Assembly (NCBI GenBank): GCA_016165875.1
Contig: JABBOT010000004.1
Coordinates: 21,482,007 to 21,546,006 of the forward strand
From: Acanthopleura granulata
Lineage: Eukaryota; Mollusca; Polyplacophora; Chitonida; Chitonidae
Direction: 5' to 3'
DNA length: 64,000 bases
The translations under genes were made by a program, and so were the position numbers. Below the pieces are notes generated by a model. That model did not search any database. It was not told the origin of the DNA and saw only the letters and a list, made by a program, of their open reading frames with translations. The stretch's first letter is position 1. Every line of letters starts with the position of its first letter. This document shows, one piece after another, positions 22,989 to 36,400 of this stretch.

Positions 22989-25900
22989 TTAAGAATCTTC
23001 TACACACTCCATTTGGGAGTCTCCACTGCTTTCTTCTTGCACCATCTCCCACAATTCATGTAATGCGCAAGCTGCAGAGAAAAGGAAAAACATCTCTGTT
23101 ATTTCTGCGAAACATACTCCATTGAAGAGTTTATAAGTTTTGAACCTTCTTTGACCTCATATTTTTTGTCACTTACACTGGCACATACAAAGTTAGCACT
23201 TGCAGGGTAGTAACTACATATCAACGTTTTGTGAACTTGCATTTAAGTAGAACATAATAAAAATTAGTAACTTCTTTAACAATCAAATATATGGTAACAG
23301 TTATTCCTGTTACTGGTAATTGCAGAAAATGTTTTAATGTCCTGCATTGTATCTTACATTCATGTGCAGTGATTCCTGGAAGTTGCTTATACAGTGCTCC
23401 AAGTCGACAAACAAGAGCTACATAACTGTGCACTGTTTCGTCTAGACGGTCCACTAGGTGGCTGTCATTCTGACATAACACCTGCATAAACGGCACACAC
23501 ATTCTGATCAGATCTAGTTTTGATTTGTCGTTTGTATGCAAATATTCCTCCAAGAGATTACCCATCAACATGATCACAGCTTTCATCACCTGTAGAAAGG
23601 AAATACAGATATAAATTAATGAGTAATTCAATTGTTCATGTAAATCATTCTCTTCTATTGCTTTTGCACACAGAACATGAACTCAAGCCTTGTATGCATG
23701 GGTCTCCATGAAGACATAACAGAAACAGCCAAAATATGATAAGTGTTATCAACACAGTGAAATACATGTGCCTCTGGGGGAGTTCTCCGCCTCATGAGCT
23801 GTTTTCAAAGCTAACAATTATTTGTCTTACCTCATTACTACACACACAGCTTGAGTCCACAAGTTTTGGAATCCCTTGTCTCGATGTGTTAGATGCTACA
23901 GCTGACCAGCATTGAATGACCTGAAATACATCAGGATTGTCACTAATCTGTACATACAGTCATTTAATTAGTTCTGGCAACACTAGTGAACAAGTTTTAC
24001 ATCTCCTACGTGAAAACCAGTCATAGGACACCTTGCAATGGCCGATTAATATTTCACGTGTGCTTTTATATTTCCAATATTAACCCCCATATGTTTTACT
24101 GAAAACTGGAATGTTACACTTTGGAATAACAAACTTTTGTTTGTAGTTTTTCCAATAGAGACAGCCCACTCATTAAAGGAGAGGCCAGTAGGATTGAAAT
24201 GTAGTAAAAAGGCAACACAAAGATACAGAGGAATATAAATCAACTGGCACATTAAAATCTCAACTTAAAAACTACTTAACGATTTACATTTCTTAGAAAA
24301 TAACATGACCTGTAGCTAACGTGAAAAAGAGACAACATATCCCTGGCAGGTACATTAGGTAAGATAACAGATGGCACTAAACTTTCAATGAAGAAATCTG
24401 CAAACGAGCCTTACAAATTCTTCTTAAGGAAACCAAGCAGTTCTTCAAAGGAAAGACATGAAGAAGTCCATGATCTGGCGATCACGTTATGAGATGTACT
24501 AAGCTTTTGCAATTTAGGTATTCAAAACAGTCAGCAAATAATTTTTATCATGCAACTGTTCATTGTAGGAGCAACCAGGGACAGCAGACAACCTTGAATC
24601 CATTATCTTCTTTCCACAGATTCCAAATTTTGGATTCTAACTATATCTAAATAACTTACATTAGCAAATATAACACTTCTTTCAGTATAGAATTTGGATT
24701 TCTTGTTGGTACACAGGCCATACACACACATCCAAATGCAGCCATCTGAAACAAATTTTAACTTGATGACACCACTATACATTTGCAATTGATCACTTGA
24801 CATTTAAAAAAGGCCACTGTTACATTTTATCTGAGTTTTGAAACTGGTCAAAACAAAGTAATAGTCTTTTTTCCACAATGATCACATCTTGAAATGCAAA
24901 GGTATACATGTAAACACTTATAAACCTTAACAGAACAATTCTGCCTTGTTTTCCAGCCACTTTCTTTTCCAGACCTCAACACCATACCTGTATATTAAGA
25001 ATTAAATTGACACTTTTTATTATTATTGTTATTAAATACACAACAGAAATGCTTTAAATACGCCCAAGTTCCACATTTTTGTTACATCTGTATGAAATGA
25101 ATTTTAAAACTGCCTTAACAGCATTCAAAATAATAAAAAATACTCCATAAATGAATCAAGAATGGTCCCACATTAAAGTGTTGTAAGTGGACACAGTTAT
25201 AATGAGTAGCATCTGCTTTTCAGGACACATCCATGATCATATTTTTCTTTCATTACATTATCACTGGACCAATCACAACAACACATAAGTTCATCAGCAA
25301 CATTAGTATGAAGAAACATTGTTTTTTTTTTTGTTGTTGTTGTTGTTTTTAAGACAGTTTGTTCATCCATACCTGATGCTGAGCACAGTGACCCCAACAG
25401 AGAGTTACACTGTACTAACTGTGTTAACACTCTCAGAGCTCTTTTGACAATAGGTGTTGGTGTGTCTGGTCCCAAACATGTGTGCAGTACACCTAGGGAA
25501 ACCAGGGGTGACAAACTGAAATGATCAAATGGTTTATTTACTTCAAAGGATGCCATTCAGAGCTTAGAGGTAAAGGCTCAACAAAAATGGCATTATGATG
25601 AGTAAAAAAACCTTCAAAAACTGTGTCTCAAAAACACCTTAAACCAAATTAAAAACAGTCAAATGTTTTGTTTGTATGGTGAGTTGTATGGACTATAATA
25701 AACTATCTTTTTTCAGTTTTTTGACTGAAGTTTTTGTTTTCATGGTTTTGTAACTACAAAACATTTGTTTTTACAATAATTACAATAGAGTGTTTCAAAT
25801 ATAACAATATATTATCTGACAGATATAAAATGTTACATCACATTTTAATATTTGAAAAAAAGTAATGGGATGAGAAACTACAACATAAATATACATGTAC

Positions 25901-28900
25901 ATTCTATGGCTTTTGTAGAGGGTAAGTTTGTTTCCAGTGAATTCTTATTGATTTCTCCAAATTAGACATACCATTCCATTTGCTTAGAGGAACACTGAAC
26001 TGCTAGCTTGTACAGGATATCCAAGCATCGTTCAACAACTGCCTGTCTATGTAAGAGACCCTGAAAGAGACAGCAATACATTTTTATGCATATGTATAAT
26101 CAAAGGGTGCTAAAAGAAGAAAGCCAGGTTCCTTAAGAGGCCCTATCTTTGGAAATATAACCTTGGTTTGGCCTCTGGTCATTACGTTTGTACTTGTCTT
26201 ACAAAACAGCAACAGTGCTACAGCACTCCTCAGCCCTGTATATTCCATGCAACTTTAGATGACCACTGAAGCAAATTTCATGAATACCCTTTCAATAGGT
26301 CCAGAGTTATGGACCTTTACAAACGTTGTGAAAATTAAGCTGATTAATATACAAATTAATGTGAGTATAGATTTGAAAAAGCCAAAAGGCACATGTAAGA
26401 ATCACAATGATGATCTGCATGATCAAACCCAATGATATGCATTAATATACAAATTAATACAAGGATAACCCTGAAAAGGCCCATTCACCATCTCTGCCAT
26501 ACTTCATGAATGGCTACGGCTATCACAAAGATGAGGAAAGACAGAGAAAGGAACAGACAGACAGGACCATGATAACACCCAATACTCATACTCCAAGCCC
26601 AAATGCCAAACTTACATTGTCCATTCCACAATCTGCTAGGGTTATGATGTAATATAATATCTGTAGGTCTGACAGACGTGAACCACCCAAGGACAGACTA
26701 CTCTTTGGAGCAGAATCCGGTAACTTTGAGGACACTTTGCTTGTTCCTGCAGTGGGCTCTTCCTTTTCAACACAAAAAACTATTTATGCAAACTGGAGCA
26801 GAAACGTAAAGGTGAAAGGCAAAATATTCAGTTTTGATAAAACTGTTCTATGCAGATTTCTTCCACTAAGACATAAGGCTCTGTCAGCTTTTGTTTGAAG
26901 AAAAAAAAAACAACAAAAGACAACACTCTAAATTTCTTTCAAAAATTTTTGGCATTTATATATAACATTTATATTTCATGAAGTCAACATCACTCACACA
27001 TGATCACAGAGCAATTTTTTCCACAAACACAGCACTTTGTTCAATTCCAGTAGCAACTTAAAAACCTTTGCAGTTCACCTAAGTCAATATTACTGTCAAT
27101 GAACAATATCAATACATATAAAAAAGAAAATGTAGTACATTTCAGCACAATATGCATATTACAACCATACAAGAATACCAGTACCTCAGGCTCTTTTGCA
27201 TCGCCTTCTGCACCTGATGCAGCATTAGAATTTCGTGGAGATTTCTTCACAGGTGAGGGTTTGGATTCTGAAAATATCCATCTGACAACTTCGTGACAGT
27301 GTGACACCAGTTCGTGAAGCACATGCAAAGCAGCTAGAGTGATCTCCTCAAGATTGTTTGCATAGGATGCTCCTTCCCTGAGAAGTGAGCTGAGTGAGCT
27401 TGAGAAGGAATGAAATGAACTACGGTCTGAACTGTTTCCACTTTCAAAACACAGTGAATTCAGGGAAGTTCTTGGACTGGACAGATTGTCATCAGAACAC
27501 ACGTTCAACATTTTTGAGTACTCTCGAACACAGTCCTCTATTAACGGCAACAGAAAAACGGAACCATGGGTCAACACATTTTCCTCATCGTCTTCATCGG
27601 AAATACGGCTGATAAATGCTCCCAAATCCTTGGGTGAATATTCGCCTGTAAGCATGGCAGAAACTCCTATATTTGCTAATCCTATGTTTTTTGCGGCATT
27701 TTCACAAGAATTTTTTCCGTCAGTGTCTCGATACGCTAAAGACCTCGATGTAGACAGGGAACGTTGCAAGCCAGTTGATCTGAGAGAAGGATGGACAATC
27801 ACATTTAAATCAAGCGACATTCAATAAGGGTTTGCACAGGAGAAACTTCATTGAATAATATATGATTAATAGTTGTCACCATAATACACACGCAAATCAA
27901 GTTCCCACTTTGTAAAATAGTTCTTCCAATTTACTTCTATACTAATTGACTACTTCACTGTTTAGACTTGCTCAGTATCTGATAAATATTGTTGACATCG
28001 AGACATAAAACCTGCAGTGTGCCAGTCAAGGTAAAATATCTTCACACACATCTCAATTTCAACTGAATCTAAAAGCATACCATGTGAAAATATGACAATT
28101 TAAAGTTAACTTCTGGTATTACACACACAAACCTTTTCAAATGCTTAGGAGAAAACAACAAGCTTCCACCCTCTCTTTCAAGGTACACAGTTGACAGGTT
28201 GACAGGAATTCGTCCTCGGGGAAGGAGCAGTCTTACAATACCTCCTGCTGTTGGGATGGAATCCACCTGTTGATTCCCCATCTCCCCCAGGAGTCGGCTA
28301 ACTAAATAGGGTCCATCCACCACACCTGGATCAGAAATCTGAGCGTTTTGGTTGGAAACAGCAGTACCTCAGATTTTATTTTCGAATGACATGTGAACAG
28401 ACACAATTACAACACACTACACTATTCATGTTACTTGGTAAAGATTAATGTCAGGTCCCAACACCCTTCACATGATGCAAAACCAACAGCTCAGTTCTCC
28501 CTCATGAATCCTAAATACAAAACTTTAGTCTTAAATAAACCTTAAATGAAGCATCCAAATGCATACATTAAACAACGGTATACAGTATACTAAAATTACG
28601 GAAAGATAGGTAAAAGCATTTTCATATTTCATGTATATACATGTATATACCAGAACTTCAGGTTGGATGAGACTGAGATTGTATCTAAATGTATTTTCTT
28701 AATCCCAGTGCCTGATGATTCAATGGAAAATGTATTTCTCAAATGTCACTTAAATTTCAGAGTTATTATAAGTGTTTTGAAGATTTTAATGTGTTCCCTT
28801 AAAATGTTTTTATTTCACAAGGTTGTTTGCATTTTCTTTCCAGAGCAACCTAAAGGCTGCAGAAAATATTTATGTACTGAACTTACCTTTTGATATTGTA

Positions 28901-31164
28901 GTTGAAAGCCTTTGCTTTCTTTCTGACTTAGCATCTTCCAGTATTAAGACATTCTCTGTTGATGTGTCTGTTTCTGTTTACAGAACGACAAAAAAGTTCC
29001 TGAATTACAATATGTATTTTCAAAACGAAAAGAAAAATGAATTAAAAACTCCATCATTCTTGAGCACATGTAGCACTACTTAATCACTACATCACTACTT
29101 AATTTATATACATACATTTGTGTGTTTAACTGTCAAATACTATTATCGGGCACAGAAGAACCAAGCAAATGATTGAATTTTTCCTTTCTGACTCTCTTTT
29201 TCTTCCTCTTTTTTGTTCTACATTTTTTTTATCTTTCCAATCAATTGAAGCTGAATATCTACCTAAGATATTATCAAACCAGCCACTAACTTGGTACCAG
29301 TTTCAAAGGGTCTCTTTTAGGATAAGATTTAATATGTTCAAGCAAGAGTCCTCCATACCGTTCTTCTCTGTTGGGTTTTGAAGATTCTTGGACTGAAATG
29401 ATTCGATGGTCGGGTAGCCTGAAGACCGTGGGCTTTTGTGAGGAGATTTCTTCCCCACAGGATGAATTCTTGGTGACTGGGTTGACAGTTTAACTGGTGA
29501 AGTACTTGTACCTTCAAGTTGGGCAATTTTCATTTCAAGGGCCCGGCACTTGTGCACAACTTCAGACACCTCACGTTCTTTGAATTGCACTTGACTACTC
29601 AGGCGTTCAACTTCCAACTCTAGCTGTCTTTCCTTAGCACTTCTCTCTCGCTTATCTGCTTCCATTTGGCCCATTTTTTCCTGCTTATACTTCAAGATTT
29701 CTGCTTCCTTCTGCTGAATTGTCTCCCTCTGAATGGCAACTTCTCCTTCCCTGGCTGTGAGTTCATCCTCCATTTGAAATAGCTAAGGACACCAAAAAAG
29801 AAAAGTTATACACAAAGTGTGATGCACTGACATAATGGTTAAGTCCAAATATGAAGCCAGAGGTTTACCAGCCAGACTTTGGAAATCAAACACTCTAACT
29901 GCAATCACTGAAAAGTAGGCTGTAACTCCAAAGATATAAATATATGTAAATATACATGAGACATCAAGGGATATTCTTTGTAAACTACTTGTACAAGCAC
30001 AGTAACTTTCCAATTCCATCAGCCTAGCGAGTCAATGCCATGGCTAACAACCTTATCATAATGGTGCGATATACACTAAATCCTCAAACAATTCTACCAC
30101 AAACATAATGCATGTTTTGGCATATTAGAGGAATGTTATCTGATCTGGACAGATTAGGCCATCTTTTTTTATTTACTCTAGCCAATGAAAAGGGATTTTA
30201 AAGAAATCACTATGGAGAGAAAATAAAGAAAAACTTTTATCAAATTACTAATAAAAACTTTTAAAGTAGAACCCTTTATTGAAAGTCCACTGGATTTTTA
30301 AGGATGGCCTTATTTTGTAACTTCTCTTTGCTCGTGCTTGGACAAAAGATTTTACTCTTCAAAATCTTAAGTATTATTCTTTCAGATTGCACCTGAAGTT
30401 ATGTATTACTTATCAAATTTGTTGAGAATTTTAGGTAATAATAGGAATTTAATGAAAGAATATATATTCTGACATTTGCAGAAAAACACAGAAGACTCAA
30501 ACTGTTTGCTTGTTTGGATGAAAAGCATCAAAACAACTCCTTTTTCTAACCAGACAACTCCTGTTAAGATTATACACTTAAAATAAAAACCTGGAGTAAC
30601 AATCTCTTTGCCACTCACATCAAACTTTACACAAGATAACAAATTACTAACTTGTGCCTGGTAATCTTCGAGCTGCCTTTCTCGTTCCTGCAGACATCTT
30701 TGGAGATCCTCTGGAAATTGTTTACTAGGGTCGGAAGGGTCATCTGCAGAACCTAGTCGTTGACCTCCTCCAATCTTCTGACGAAACCATCGAAACTTTT
30801 TTCCACCAGATGGACCAGGTTTGCTACATGTACTTGTAGATGGTGATGCCACCAGCTGTGAGGAACCCTGATCTCTTGAGCCTGATGCAACAGATTCTCC
30901 AATATCAGCCTTCGAGTGCCTTGCAACATTCTCTGGAGAGACAGCCGTTGAAACATCCTGAGATTGTGTAGGAAGATCAGGTTTGGTGAAAACAGACTGA
31001 GTATCAGCCTGTGAGTTAAAAAAGTCAAGCTCATCCTCAGTGAAATCTTCACCCCAAGGGTTTTCTTCATCTGGTTTTCCTTTTCCTTTTTCTTGCCCAC
31101 ATGGACTTGTTTTTCTCTTTTTATCAGGTGGTGGGTTCATTAGGAGAATAGGGAAAGTCTTCAT
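22989..31164 (-). CDS. ATRIP: ATR-interacting protein
   Basis: Partner of the ATR kinase that brings it to RPA-coated single-stranded DNA in the nucleus. Eleven exons on the - strand: 31164-30652, 29782-29359, 28325-28133, 27779-27185, 26762-26616, 26060-25972, 25515-25373, 24745-24660, 23920-23831, 23589-23358, 23071-22989. All phases agree and give 864 aa (human about 791). Residues 15-18 (KKRK) form a basic NLS-like patch. Residues 35-53, NPWGEDFTEDELDFFNSQA, form the acidic RPA-binding checkpoint recruitment motif. A long charged coiled coil covers about 150-270 (ERERQLEDYQAQ, then AKERQLELEVERLSSQVQ). C-terminal helical-repeat blocks align with human (LRSTGL; LHVLHELVSHCHEVV; LVSLGVLHTCLGPDTPTP; LCSASDGC). 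It ends QMECVEDS, like human DPEVECG. The start at 31164 has an in-frame TGA just upstream; M9 (31140) is an alternative start. Confidence 0.95.
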
Positions 31165-33392
31165 TGATTTGATTGTTTGTCAGTATCACTGTTACAATGG
31201 CAGTGATATAAAACAACCCAGTTAATTAATTATTATCTATAGAGTAGTTAAAATAGATCAGAAAGGCAAACTGTGAATACCTCTGCTAATAGATGTCTAA
31301 CCTATCCCTTGCAAGATATCAATGTTGTCAACATTACTGCATGGTAATACATGGCAGGGTGCATAAAGGTTTAACCCCTCTTTCCACTGGTAACTTAGTG
31401 TTTTCCATCTGTCATCTGAAATAATTAAAGCATAAATTCAATTTTATTTTTTAAAAAGTCAAGTTTCATAGGCCTTAATTTTACTGGTTAAAAGAGAGTT
31501 ATCCCTGTGACTTGCAAAGGCAAAAAATGACATAAAAACTGATAACTGGATAGCATACATCTATCATTTTTTTTTTGTTTTGTTTTGTTTTTTTTTCTTT
31601 TTAAATAAAATAAAGAACAAATTTATTATGCATGTATTCAATAAAAAGTACTAAATTTCAAAATTATTTCATTTAATTAATTTAGCCATGAAATTCATGC
31701 ATGTACCTGTAGCTTCTGACAAAGACTGTGACTTACTTTTTTTGGAGTACTTTGACCAATGGAATATTTTGTTTCATTGGCACATTACCCCCTAGGACAT
31801 TTTCCCCATGGACAAATCCATCTGTCATCATTTTCCCCTTCGGACATTTGCCCTATTATTAATATAACCAGGTTATTTGATAAAACAGAGAAACTGTATG
31901 TATAGTTATTGTTTCTTATACCTTATATCACATTTCATTTCATCTTTATATTATTAGGTTTTACCTCACATTTTGCCTAATAAATCTGGGAAATTATGTC
32001 TTATTTGATAATATTGGGGATTATAGATGACCCCGCACTCCATTGTCCATTATACATTCACTATAACTTCAATTAGTGACACTGAGTTCTTCCACTCCAC
32101 ATGAGGCTTACAGATTAAAAAGAAACTTACTTCAGCACCCAAGGTTTATCTCCTTTCATCTCAGATTACCAATATGATGGCCACTGCACTAGATGGAATA
32201 CCAATTACGATATTTACATCAAAGTAGTTCGGCAAAACTTCGTTGTATTTTACATTTTGAATTTTAATGTAGCATGCTGTAATATCACGGTTGGTTCGCA
32301 TTTCAAAATGGCACGAGGCCTTGCAGTACCTTAGAGCTGAGCATGCAGCCTTACCACATATAATATCTGTTTTATTGAAATTTTATGTTGAAAATCATTA
32401 TTCTCATTCCACAGTAACTTGACACGAAAATAATGGGGAAGCTGAATATACCAACAGAAAGTATTACTTTGAAATATTGCCATCTTATCAGCTACAGAAA
32501 GCAGCCTCAGATTCAAGCTTCCATGGCAACCAACAGACATTTATCCATCACTAAACTCACCACGGCTGCTCTGTTGTATGGTAGCAGACGACATGAAATG
32601 CGAATGTGATAAACTGTAATACACAACTTCATATTAGAACAAAACATTACGTGTAGATTTCCTGATTACTTATATAATGGAAAATTCACCATAGCCGGAA
32701 TGGCCAATGGAGGGGAGAGGGGGAGGTTGTAGGGCTGAAAGTCAATAGAAGGAGATGTCAACGCTGCATTGCCATTGCCACTGGGTCGGTTCTTGTGTTG
32801 TACAGAATTGGATGTTGCCATTTGGTAGAATGATGACAACTGACTTAACAATATACTTTTCAAAATGTAAATCTGACAAGCACGTCAACGACCAACACAG
32901 GCCACATTTCATTCTGTACAACAAATTCCACCTTACTTTCAGTCCTCTACAACGATGGTCCCACTACTGGTAAAGTTATACAACAACAACAGCAAACAAG
33001 ACTTGAGAGGTGGTCGCGTAAAGTTCTGTAGTATAAGAAAACAGTGAAAGACTTTTTCAACTTGCCAACGGTTCTGCCTTCGTGCATCAGATAAATCACC
33101 GCACTGTCCTCAACAAAGGATTAAAACACCATCCACAATTTAACTTGTAGTTAAATTTGACAACTCCCGCCATATTGCTAGAGGAAATGTACGAGCTGGG
33201 TTGCACAGACGATGAGTGTAGAAGGTTTTACTCAATTTTGTACAAAATGACCACGTCTACTATCTCGGGTGTTTTTCCTTAAAACAAAAGTCATTAATAA
33301 GGGTTGGGTAGGAAATTTATGTCCTGTGGAATATAAAATCCTCAACACATTACCGCGAGAAATTGGCGAGAAGGTGACAAACACTTCTCAAG
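31165..33392. other. Intergenic between divergent ATRIP and NDUFB11
   Basis: About 2.2 kb that should hold both promoters and 5' UTRs. It contains a T/G simple repeat (31567-31600), a degraded minisatellite (31779-31862) and a possible 132-bp 5' exon on the - strand (32821-32690, see findings). No other gene was seen. Confidence 0.5.
31779..31862. repeat. Degenerate minisatellite, GGACATTTTCCCC-like units
   Basis: Four or five imperfect units of about 18 bp: CACATTACCCCCTAGG, ACATTTTCCCCATGG, CATCATTTTCCCCTTCGG, ACATTTGCCC. Confidence 0.55.
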
Positions 33393-33400
33393 ATGGCGGC
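33390..33400 (+). promoter_or_regulatory. YY1-type AAGATGGCGGC element at the NDUFB11 start codon
   Basis: AAGATGGCGGC overlaps the NDUFB11 ATG (33393). This is the classical YY1/initiator motif found at the start codon of many metazoan housekeeping and mitochondrial-protein genes. The motif is seen in the sequence; its use is inferred. Confidence 0.55.
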
Positions 33401-36400
33401 AAGCTTGGTGAAATTTGCACGCTTGGCACGTCAAAGGTCCATATTAGCTTCCCCATGGGGTGAGCGAATGCGTTTAACCAAGGCAATTTCGCCAGCATGT
33501 ATGATTTCAACTTCCAAGAAGAACAAAGATAGTGTCTCTACTGTAGAACCAATCCAGTCTCCAAAAACTGACACCGAACGACCCGAAGATATGTTCCCGG
33601 CTGACCCACACCACGAAAAGGTAATATACGAAAGCACCGAGGCGAACACAGTACATTACTCTGATCAGCTGTGTAAAGTATAGGCCTAATGGCTTTAAAG
33701 AACCTGACAATAATTCCTTATTGTAGTACTTATACATGTAGTTCCTCTTGCTTCCTCGGACTGGGCCCATCATAAATGCTGGCTTTTTCCTGAGAATCAT
33801 AACATGCCCACAGTCCTAGTCCATCAGTTTTCTCCCTAAATCCATGGTGCAGACAAAATACCTTCCCGACGACTCCTGGAGTAAAGGCCATAACTAGTTC
33901 GACACGATCTGCATCTGTATGTTTATTAAATATACTAACAGGTATTCAGTTTCGAGCATCTGTGGTCTCTGCCTGTCAGGTGATTAATGACACGGTCTGG
34001 AGGTGAAAACAACTCCTTAACTATGATTGTCTTTCGCTTGATATATGTGGTGGACAGGTTTGTAATTGGCATTTGCAACGGCTGTCTTTTCGCACATACC
34101 ACTGTAAAAAATATTTTAATACCCTTAATTTCCTACTTGAGTCCAAGAATTAGAAATGTGTGAAATCTATCCAATATACGACAGGTAGCTTGTCCTTTTA
34201 ACCAGGTGTGATCACCCACTGAGTGGCCACATAGAGATCAAGTTTTTCCTTATACCGTCCTTCATGTAAGAAAACGACATCTTGGAGACAGGAGAAACTA
34301 CAACAAAGTAAACTTGTTGGGTTAAGGCAATAGAGACTTAAAAGCAGGAACAAAGGCGTCTTTACCTGCTTGACAGCATGTTACTCAAATGTGAAATGCG
34401 ACCACGAGGGTTTGTTTTCACCTCCTCGTTTTCACTACCTCCTGACATCACGACAAAACTATGAATTGCATACATACGTCAGACTGAAAAGACCCTTAGA
34501 ATCGGGAACTTTGTGGCGACATTGTTAGTAAAATCAATTTTATGCAAAATTTCAATTGCTGCCTTTTCCATGGCTGGATGGATCGCAGGAAAATGCACTC
34601 GGTGAGATGATTGACATCTCTGATCAGTGTTCATGTCAGCGAGTAATAGGTCTTGCAATTGACCCACACGTCACATTTAGATGTGCATGCAACATAAACG
34701 AGACTTGGGAAGTGGATCATGCCCTGGCTGTCTGTGCCTACAGAGGCATGAGACGTGAAAGAGAGATCTCTGGCCGTTTTGGAGTAATTTATCTCATGAT
34801 CATCTAGGTGTATAATATACACCAGTATGTAGGCAAATTATAAGGAACACAGCAATGTCAGTGTTATGTGAAAAGGGCCTGTGGTTTTGGAGATCTGGGC
34901 AATAGAAAGGTGGGAGTAACCAAGTGACCAAGCGATCACCACAGAGCCCCTGATTCTATGGGGACTTTTCTGTCTGACTGTACGCATTGCCTGTCAGTAT
35001 ATTAAACACGCATACAGATGCAAATTGTGTCGGACTTGGATACTCCCTCCCTTCTATCACGCAGAACTCTGAAATGACAGATCCTTTTCCTTTTCAGACG
35101 GTCACGCATTGATACTAAAAAACGGCCACAAATCTCTTCACTTCTCACGCTCAGTCGGCACAGACAGTCAGGACATAACCCACTTTTCAAGTCTCATTTA
35201 AGCTATAAGCAAGGTCAAACATGATGCGAGGTCAATGGCATGACCTACTACGCACTGACATAAAGATGAGCAGAGCTGTCAATGATCTGATGGAGTGCAT
35301 TTTATTACAAACCATGGAGCAATGTTGATGGCAGCAAATGAAAACTTGCATAAAACTGATATTGTTAACCTTAAACCGTAGGAACTTGAAGAATTGTTTA
35401 ATATTGGAACAATCAAATATAACTTGCCACAGATCCAGAATGATGCATCATGAGTATACTTCACACTGCTTAAAAGTTCATTTTTCGTTTTAGGAGCCCT
35501 TTGGCAAGAAAGTGTAAAACATCACCAACTCAGCAGTTAGATACATTGTATACTCTCCAAACTAGTCAGCAAATAAGTAAAAAAGGAAAAATTAAAGTCC
35601 ACTTGCCAGTGGATGAACTTTACTTTTGCTATACTTGGCTCTCATCAGACTCATGAGGCCTGGCTGCGCTGTCATACATTGGAAAAGTTGTATATTTCCA
35701 TGAATGTTGAAATCCACATGCAATTGCAAACAGTAGGAATGAACATTGAAAAGGGCATTCTTCCACAGTCTTCTTTCACCGAAAACCATGCATGGAAGCA
35801 TGAATGAATTGACATCAGCAACACATAAACAGCAACCTGGTTTCTACTAAAGCCCAAGACTTATATAATCAGGAATCAATCAAGTTGCCCAAGCCATAAC
35901 CCATGACTGAAGAGTAGGTTTGAACTATTTCATTTTTCCCTAGGACAGTATTTGTGCATTGTTTCAGAGTAGGATCCAGTCACTGACAGCTACTATCGAG
36001 GATTTCATGCTCTTCAGTGATATGATTGCCAAAAGTTTCATGTCACCACAATCTTTCTGTTTCCCTTGGCTGAGAAATATGAGTGGATTTACATTTTTTT
36101 TCATCACCCATGTGGAAGTGAAATAAAAATTAGCCATGTTGGCAACTACATTACTATATTTTCTTGCCATAGCTTTTGAATTTGTCACCAGCTTGATCTG
36201 CTTAAGCAGCAAGTCTCGGGTTGTACTCCAAGCCCAAGCTTTCTTCTGAAATGATCTCTAATTGCTTGCACTAGGAACATTCCTTTCCTAATTGTTATTC
36301 ATTGAGCAGATGAAATTTTATCGTAATATTGTCTTTAAATGAAGCATCCAACAGCAATCAGGTACCTTTGTTTTGTTTCAGATATTTGGCAGCTGTCTAG

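Noticed and set aside
24361..24480. Possible extra ATRIP exon between exons 8 and 9 (- strand)
   Set aside because: An open stretch with CAG and GTAAGG borders exists, but its phase does not fit, whereas exons 24745-24660 and 23920-23831 join directly in phase and match the family.
29303..29358. Continuation of ATRIP exon 2 to the stop at 29303
   Set aside because: A GTATGG donor at 29358-29357 joins in phase to the next exon (EKNG then VVDGPYLV); reading on would end the protein.
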